Assembly: GCF_018687195.1 (NCBI RefSeq)
Contig: NZ_CP061321.1
Coordinates: 62,001 to 126,000 of the forward strand
Direction: 5' to 3'
DNA from: Polynucleobacter sp. MWH-UH2A
GTDB lineage: Bacteria; Pseudomonadota; Gammaproteobacteria; Burkholderiales; Burkholderiaceae
Length of the DNA stretch: 64,000 bases
Shown one piece after another: positions 59,369-64,000 of the stretch. Under the pieces are notes generated by a model. It made no database searches, was not told where the DNA came from, and saw nothing but the letters and a program-made list of their open reading frames with translations. Both the position numbers and the translations under genes were made by a program. The first letter of the stretch is position 1. Each line of letters opens with the position of its first letter.

Positions 59369-60042
59369 AAAGAGGAATTATCTCTATTTACTGGGGTGAT
59401 GAATCTAAGCTTCCTATCGAGCGCCTAAAAAGATCAGTTAAAAAATTTCACCCCGATCTACCTCATGAGGTTATTAAGGTTGATGCTCCAGGGGGAGCTC
59501 CAAGTAGCCTAAACCAAAAGGCTGCAATGTCTGATCTTTCGCCTTTTGATGAAACCCTCTTTCTTGATCTAGATACTGTTGTTTTGGGCAATTTAGAATT
59601 CGGCTTTGAAAAAGCAAACCAATTCGGAATGGCTGTAGCAATTTGCGAAGCCCCGTGGGGTAGGCGTTACTCTAAAATTTTTACTGGCGATGAGGTGGAG
59701 TACAACACTGGCGTATTATTTTTTACTAAACAGGCAAAAAATGTATTTGATAAATGGAAAGAACTAGCTCCCTCCGTCGATTCATCCATTATTGGGGTAA
59801 ATGAGCAGGGAGTGTATACAATGCCTGCAAATGATCAGGGCTCTTTCGCATTAGCAATAGAGCAAACTGGTTTTAATCCCTTCATATTGCCCTTAAATTG
59901 GAATTTTCGTCCACAGTGGCATAAGAGTTTTTTTGGACCTATAAAAATTTGGCATGATTACGCCGATCCGCCAGAATTTTTTAATGAGATGAATGAGTAT
60001 TACAGTAGCAAAGACGCGATCATTCAGTACCATCAAGGCTAA
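59365..60042 (+). CDS. Putative nucleotide-sugar transferase (GT8-like fold)
   Basis: A 225-residue protein from MKRGIISIYWGDE, overlapping the previous stop by four bases (ATGA). FDETLFLDLDTVVLGNLEF has the DxD motif (about residues 70-72) typical of GT-A enzymes using a metal and a nucleotide sugar. YNTGVLFFTK and the PLNWNFRPQW and KIWHDYADPPEFF blocks resemble small GT8/GT77-like proteins. AT-rich, no signal peptide. Likely acts with its neighbours. Confidence 0.65.
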   Translation: MKRGIISIYWGDESKLPIERLKRSVKKFHPDLPHEVIKVDAPGGAPSSLNQKAAMSDLSPFDETLFLDLDTVVLGNLEFGFEKANQFGMAVAICEAPWGRRYSKIFTGDEVEYNTGVLFFTKQAKNVFDKWKELAPSVDSSIIGVNEQGVYTMPANDQGSFALAIEQTGFNPFILPLNWNFRPQWHKSFFGPIKIWHDYADPPEFFNEMNEYYSSKDAIIQYHQG

Positions 60043-60051
60043 ATGATATAA

Positions 60052-60948
60052 ATGAGTAACCTACAAATAATTAGTAGCCCTGATTCCTTAAATGGAGCTT
60101 TGGAGACATGGTTTATTCAAAATGAGGTTTTTGCAGGCGCCCCTTATTCTCTTGGAATAAACCCAGCTCAATTAGGCGGTTCTTCAGTTATTTATTTAGA
60201 ATTAAATCAAATCAACCTTGATCTAATTCGTCATATTAAGTCTATTGGAAATAAAGTCATTCTTTACCATATGGGCGGTGAGCGGCTCGATAAAGATATA
60301 TCTGCTTATGCCGAGTGCGATCTTGTGATTCGCAATTATTATTTTTCTAGCATAATTAACGGCGCAGCAATCAATACTAAAGTTTTATGGGCTCCTAATG
60401 GATTTAGAACAGGCGTTGGCCCAAGGGATAAAAATGATTTAAAAAGAACCCCTCAACGTCAGTGTCTTGCAGCCTTTCTTGGCTGGATCAATAATGCAGC
60501 CTCTTATAATAATGAGCGCGTTAGCTTTGCCGGCCCAGCTGCTGCCTGTGGCGAGAACTTATATGTGATGCCATCCAACGGATTTGCTGGCGGCTATAAC
60601 ATTGGCTTGTATTCGGCGATTATGGAGGATAGTATCTTTGCCCCATGCCCATCTGGCAATAATCCCGAAACAATTCGTCTCTATGACGCTCTAGAGTTAG
60701 GTTGCATACCAATTTCTTTATCGCATGATTTTTTGTGGTCAAAAGATGCTTTAGCAATGCTTGGCAATGTTCCTTTTCCAATTCTTAGTTCATGGCATGA
60801 GTTGCCAAAATTTCTAGAAGAAATGAAATTAAAGTGCGTCACCAGTCCAAACGAAATCCTTGAACTTCAAAATCGATGCATTGATTGGTGGTCAAGCTTT
60901 AAGATTGCTATGCAGCAAAAGATTGCCAATAGAATTCAGGCTCTTTAG
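60052..60948 (+). CDS. Exostosin-like (GT47-type) putative glycosyltransferase
   Basis: A 298-residue GT-B-like protein. The C-terminal core DSIFAPCPSGNNPETIRLYD followed by ALELGCIPISLS (about residues 193-224) is the exostosin pattern, similar to the C-terminal half of the protein at 57587. The N-terminal half has KVILYHMGGERLDKD and a central VLWAPNGFRTG block. No signal or membrane helix. Ends tail to tail, overlapping by four bases, with the MFS gene on the minus strand. Confidence 0.68.
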   Translation: MSNLQIISSPDSLNGALETWFIQNEVFAGAPYSLGINPAQLGGSSVIYLELNQINLDLIRHIKSIGNKVILYHMGGERLDKDISAYAECDLVIRNYYFSSIINGAAINTKVLWAPNGFRTGVGPRDKNDLKRTPQRQCLAAFLGWINNAASYNNERVSFAGPAAACGENLYVMPSNGFAGGYNIGLYSAIMEDSIFAPCPSGNNPETIRLYDALELGCIPISLSHDFLWSKDALAMLGNVPFPILSSWHELPKFLEEMKLKCVTSPNEILELQNRCIDWWSSFKIAMQQKIANRIQAL

Positions 60949-62327
60949 TTTTTACCAAGAAGGTTGCTGCCTCTTGTTTCGGGTAAAAAGCGAATCGCAA
61001 TAATTCCGGCTAATACAAGAAAAATAATTGGATACCAAAGTCCTGCAAGTTGATTGTCCAGGGATTGATTTAGCCAGGCAACAATCAAAGGAAGTAAGCC
61101 TCCAATCCATCCGGCAGCCAGATTATGAGGAAGGGTTGCGGCACTATTTCGATTCTTGGCTGGAAATAATTCAGCCAAGACGGCAGTTTGAGGGCCCACC
61201 ACTAATGCAAGTAAGCAAGATAAAAACATCAATATCAATGCCAGACCAAACAAAGCGCCTGGGCTTCTAAGGGCTAAGTACAAATTTCCTAAAAATGTGA
61301 GAGATTCAAATGCGGGGTAAATAAGTAATGCTCCCAGAGAAATTCCAGTAAGAATGACAGGTTTACGCCCGACCTTATCAGATAGCCACCCGGCAAATAC
61401 AGTAAGTGGGAGCAACGCTAGCGTAGAAATAATGCTGAGCTTATCGACTAAGGTTGAGTCAAGTTTGATTGATGTTTTTAGAAAAATTGCTACATATACC
61501 TGTACGCAAAAAAATAAAATTGCACCACTTGATGAAACGCAAAAGAATAGTAAAAACATTCTTTTGCGAATTTCTCCATCCTTAAAATTATTGAGTAATT
61601 GCGACTGAGTTTGACTCTGTTTGCTTAGCTCCAAAAATACGGGCGTCTCTTCTAGTGATCTGCGAATATAAAACGCGATCGCCAGGAGTAATAGAGAGAT
61701 CCAAAATGGTATGCGCCAACCCCAGGATTGAAATTCCTCTGGGGTAAGCCATGTTTGTAGCAAGGAAATCTGAATAGTCGATGCCAGAATTCCTAAGGGA
61801 CCCATGAGTTGCAGAAAGCTGGTTTTAAACCCCCTTTGCTTGTTGCCTGCATGCTCGGTAAGGTAAACCGCTCCGCCACCAATTTCTCCGCCGGCGGATA
61901 GTCCTTGCAGTAATCTAAGGGCGACCAACATAACTGGCGCCCAGATGCCAATTTGGGCGTAGGTTGGCAAGAATCCCGCACAAACAGTTGCAGCGCCCAT
62001 TAAGCCAATCGTGATCATGAAAACTGGTTTGCGCCCGATGCGGTCACCTAAAGAGCCAAATAGAGCCGAGCCTAGTGGCCTGACCACCATGCCAACACCA
62101 AAAGTTGCTAAGCTAGCCAGAAGGCCTGTATTTGGATCGCTTGATGGAAAAAATAATGGTCCAAAAATGACTGCTAAGCTGGCAAATGTAAGAAAGTCAT
62201 ACCACTCCAAAAAGGTGCCAAAGCATGTTGCGATTGCCACCTTTCTATATGAAGATTTTTGCTTAACCTCGTTGCCTGCTGACTTTTCTAGCTTGGTCAA
62301 TTTATTCGGAGTCTGACGAGGATTCAA
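60945..62327 (-). CDS. MFS transporter, metabolite:H+ symporter subfamily
   Basis: An inner-membrane symporter with 12 predicted segments. The marks FGTFLEWYDFLTFASLAVIF, GSLGDRIGRKPVFM and LLQGLSAGGEIGGGAVYLTE are those of the MHS group (ProP, KgtP, ShiA, CitA), which carries organic acids or osmolytes; the substrate cannot be told. The start is a TTG at 62327 inside the rmuC 3' end, or a TTG at 62300 right after the rmuC stop; no ATG precedes the first membrane segment. It is up to 460 residues. Confidence 0.9.
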   Translation of the reverse strand: MNPRQTPNKLTKLEKSAGNEVKQKSSYRKVAIATCFGTFLEWYDFLTFASLAVIFGPLFFPSSDPNTGLLASLATFGVGMVVRPLGSALFGSLGDRIGRKPVFMITIGLMGAATVCAGFLPTYAQIGIWAPVMLVALRLLQGLSAGGEIGGGAVYLTEHAGNKQRGFKTSFLQLMGPLGILASTIQISLLQTWLTPEEFQSWGWRIPFWISLLLLAIAFYIRRSLEETPVFLELSKQSQTQSQLLNNFKDGEIRKRMFLLFFCVSSSGAILFFCVQVYVAIFLKTSIKLDSTLVDKLSIISTLALLPLTVFAGWLSDKVGRKPVILTGISLGALLIYPAFESLTFLGNLYLALRSPGALFGLALILMFLSCLLALVVGPQTAVLAELFPAKNRNSAATLPHNLAAGWIGGLLPLIVAWLNQSLDNQLAGLWYPIIFLVLAGIIAIRFLPETRGSNLLGKN

Positions 62328-63576
62328 TTAATGGGGTAGATAAGTTCTTTGCAGGTTTTACGCCGAGCTCACGCACTCTCTCTGCGGAGCGTATTAGATT
62401 ACCCTTACCAGTTTTAAGTTTATTGAAGGCATCGTGATAACTGGTTTGCGCTTGATCGAGTCGTTGACCTAATTTTTCAAGGTCATCCACAAACCCTACA
62501 AATTTGTCATAGAGATTGCCGCATTGTTTAGCAATCTCTAGAGCGTTACGATTTTGGTGATCTTGCCTCCAAAGGTGGGCGACAGTGCGAAGGGTTGCCA
62601 TTAACGTACTTGGGCATACCAGCACAATATTCTTTGCTAGAGCCTCTTGGTAGAGATTTGGAGCTGTCTTTAGGGCAAGCAAGAAAGCAGGCTCAATGGG
62701 AACAAACATTAATACAAAGTCTACAGAGCTAACCCCATATAGTGAGCTGTAGTTCTTGTCTGATAGCCCTTGAATATGTTGACGCAAAGATTGAATATGA
62801 GCAACTAGTTCGCGCTCTGCAGTATTGGCATCTGTAGTTTCAGCATGTTTTGCATAGGCCGTAATAGAGACTTTGCTATCTACCACAAGACTTCTTCCCT
62901 CTGGTAGCTTAATTACTACGTCGGGCTGAAGGCGTGATCCATCGCTTTGGGTATGACTATCCTGAACAACGTACTCTTCACCTTTACGTAGACCTGATGA
63001 TTCAAGAATGGACTCGAGGACAAGCTCGCCCCAATTGCCTTGAACTTTGGAGTCACCCTTTAGAGCCTGAGTTAAGGAGCGAGTTTCATCGGACATCTTT
63101 AAGTTGAGATTGGCTAGGCGTTCAATTTCACTTTTGAGAGCATGTCGCTCACGCGCTTCATTGCCATAGGTATTACTGACCTGCTCTTTGAATTCTGTGA
63201 GCTTGGTCTGTAAGGGCTTTAACAGTGCATCAAGACTGGCAGCATTCTGTTCGGTAAAACGCTTTGATTTGTCCTCGAGGATTTCATTAGCGAGGTTTTT
63301 GAATTGATTGCTAAGCGCTTCTTTAGCTTCATTTAAGGCCTCAATTCGATTTAGGCCTTGTTTGCGTTCAGACTCTAGTTCGGCCTCTAGGCGAATTGCA
63401 TTTTGCAATGCTTGGTCGCGCTCGGCTCTTAGAGTATCGGCCAACGATATCTCACCTTGCTCCTGAAGCTCAAAGCGTTTCAAATTCGATCGAAGGTTAA
63501 AAACATAAACCAAAAGGCCTGCGCACAATCCTAGTGGCAGGCCAAATAGTAAAAGGGAGGCTAAATCAAAGGTCAC
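62302..63576 (-). CDS. rmuC: DNA recombination protein RmuC
   Basis: A membrane-anchored protein limiting inversion at short repeats, with a predicted nuclease-like fold. One N-terminal membrane helix (LLLFGLPLGLCAGLLVYVF), then a long coiled coil (about residues 30-200) and the conserved core QGNWGELVLESILESSGLRK, VVDSKVSITAYAKHAE and VDFVLMFVPIEPAFLLAL. It has 424 residues. The MFS gene downstream overlaps it by 26 bases if its upstream TTG is used. Confidence 0.94.
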   Translation of the reverse strand: MTFDLASLLLFGLPLGLCAGLLVYVFNLRSNLKRFELQEQGEISLADTLRAERDQALQNAIRLEAELESERKQGLNRIEALNEAKEALSNQFKNLANEILEDKSKRFTEQNAASLDALLKPLQTKLTEFKEQVSNTYGNEARERHALKSEIERLANLNLKMSDETRSLTQALKGDSKVQGNWGELVLESILESSGLRKGEEYVVQDSHTQSDGSRLQPDVVIKLPEGRSLVVDSKVSITAYAKHAETTDANTAERELVAHIQSLRQHIQGLSDKNYSSLYGVSSVDFVLMFVPIEPAFLLALKTAPNLYQEALAKNIVLVCPSTLMATLRTVAHLWRQDHQNRNALEIAKQCGNLYDKFVGFVDDLEKLGQRLDQAQTSYHDAFNKLKTGKGNLIRSAERVRELGVKPAKNLSTPLIESSSDSE

Positions 63577-63596
63577 GTACTAAATGCAAAGGCTGA

Positions 63597-63905
63597 TTAG
63601 GCTTTTACGAGTTTTTGTAATTCGCCAGACTGATACATCTCGGTCATGATATCGGAGCCGCCAATGAATTCACCATTGATGTAGAGCTGAGGAATCGTTG
63701 GCCAATTTGTAAATTCTTTAATGCCCTGACGAATCGCTGGATCTTCTAAAACATTCACGGTATGTAGCTTTTCAACACCGCTAGCACGAAGAATATTGAC
63801 AGCATTTCCAGAGAAACCACATTGTGGAAATTGCGCAGTACCTTTCATGAACAGCACAACTGGGTGGCTGGTAATGATTTCTTTAATTTGATTTTGGGCA
63901 TCCAT
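63597..63905 (-). CDS. grxD: Monothiol glutaredoxin (Grx4/GrxD type)
   Basis: Binds and delivers 2Fe-2S clusters, often together with BolA-family proteins such as the IbaG encoded at 35.3 kb. The active site is CGFS ([11 protein letters not shown], Cys near residue 28), with KGT at about 21-23, [19 protein letters not shown] as the glutathione and cluster-binding region. It has 102 residues. TTAGGAAAAATT precedes the ATG on the minus strand. Confidence 0.96.
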   Translation of the reverse strand: MDAQNQIKEIITSHPVVLFMKGTAQFPQCGFSGNAVNILRASGVEKLHTVNVLEDPAIRQGIKEFTNWPTIPQLYINGEFIGGSDIMTEMYQSGELQKLVKA

Positions 63906-63923
63906 AATTTTTCCTAAAATGCG

Positions 63924-63998
63924 TTAATACTGTAAAAAATGATTTATCAGTTTGGTGACCCTAATTTTAAGACTTAATCCAAAAAAAGACAGTCGCTG
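63924..63998 (-). CDS. Possible 3' end of an unidentified upstream gene
   Basis: One minus-strand frame is open from the window edge to a TAA at 63926-63924, 18 bases before grxD, and reads QRLSFFGLSLKIRVTK and then NHFLQY at its end. By synteny in related betaproteobacteria prmC often precedes grxD, and an RVTK-like end is compatible with it. The evidence is thin. Confidence 0.25.
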   Translation of the reverse strand, partial: QRLSFFGLSLKIRVTKLINHFLQY

Positions 63999-64000
63999 AT

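Noticed and set aside
61602-61620. Another copy of the REP core (GTTTGACTCTGTTTGC)
   Set aside because: Only eight or nine bases match, there is no partner arm, and it lies within the MFS coding sequence.

Overview
The window looks like a piece of the main chromosome of a free-living freshwater betaproteobacterium. Gene order and protein style point to Burkholderiaceae, most likely Polynucleobacter or a close relative. This assignment rests on recognised protein sequences and synteny (S10-spc-alpha ribosomal cluster with monocistron-like spacing, aroKB next to a pilQ gene and a divergent penicillin-binding protein, mlaFEDACB-ibaG-murA-his-tat, petABC-sspAB), not on a database search. Coding density is very high: no gap over 300 bases is gene-free, and most genes are spaced by a few bases or overlap.

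Layout. 1-9,980: 3' end of rpsC, rplP-rpmC-rpsQ, a hairpin terminator, then the spc genes (rplN to secY, infA, rpmJ) and the alpha genes (rpsM, rpsK, rpsD, rpoA, rplQ), closed by a strong terminator. 9,990-16,200: cutA-dsbD, convergent hemB and engB, a dihaem cytochrome c4, and the lptM-lysA pair. 16,240-23,340: cyaY, then aroB-aroK-secretin-membrane protein on the minus strand (a reduced type IV pilus/DNA-uptake locus), divergent mrcA, and a REP-associated transposase with one REP palindrome. 23,340-29,690: gltB-gltD. 29,698-36,830: an envelope operon: the Mla phospholipid transporter with MlaA, a second ABC-2 transporter, IbaG and MurA. 36,870-43,790: histidine biosynthesis hisGD, inverted hisC, then hisBHAFIE. 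43,840-45,850: a HIT protein and tatABC. 45,850-50,740: a Sel1-repeat protein, a major porin and a TPR-containing GT41-type glycosyltransferase. 50,800-55,310: mscL, the cytochrome bc1 genes petABC, and sspAB. 55,320-60,950: an AT-rich group of glycosyltransferase-like genes following sspB with no gap and interrupted by a tRNA-Thr(UGU) gene. 60,945-63,998: an MFS transporter, rmuC, a monothiol glutaredoxin and perhaps the tail of another gene.

How it works together. Most of the window is core machinery: translation, export (SecY, Tat), ammonium assimilation (GOGAT), histidine, lysine and shikimate synthesis, respiration, and envelope lipid homeostasis. PetA carries a twin-arginine signal and would use the TatABC encoded 6 kb away. 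The accessory parts are the reduced pilus/secretin locus at 18.3-20.1 kb, the RAYT/REP unit at 22.5-23.3 kb, the GT41 gene beside the porin, and the glycosyltransferase group at 55.3-60.9 kb. That last group holds several poorly characterised proteins: a GT-A/exostosin fusion, a stand-alone exostosin-like protein, a DUF6492-like protein and a small membrane zinc-ribbon protein. It is the best candidate here for something undescribed. There is no CRISPR array, prophage, rRNA operon or obvious origin, and I found no clear pseudogene.
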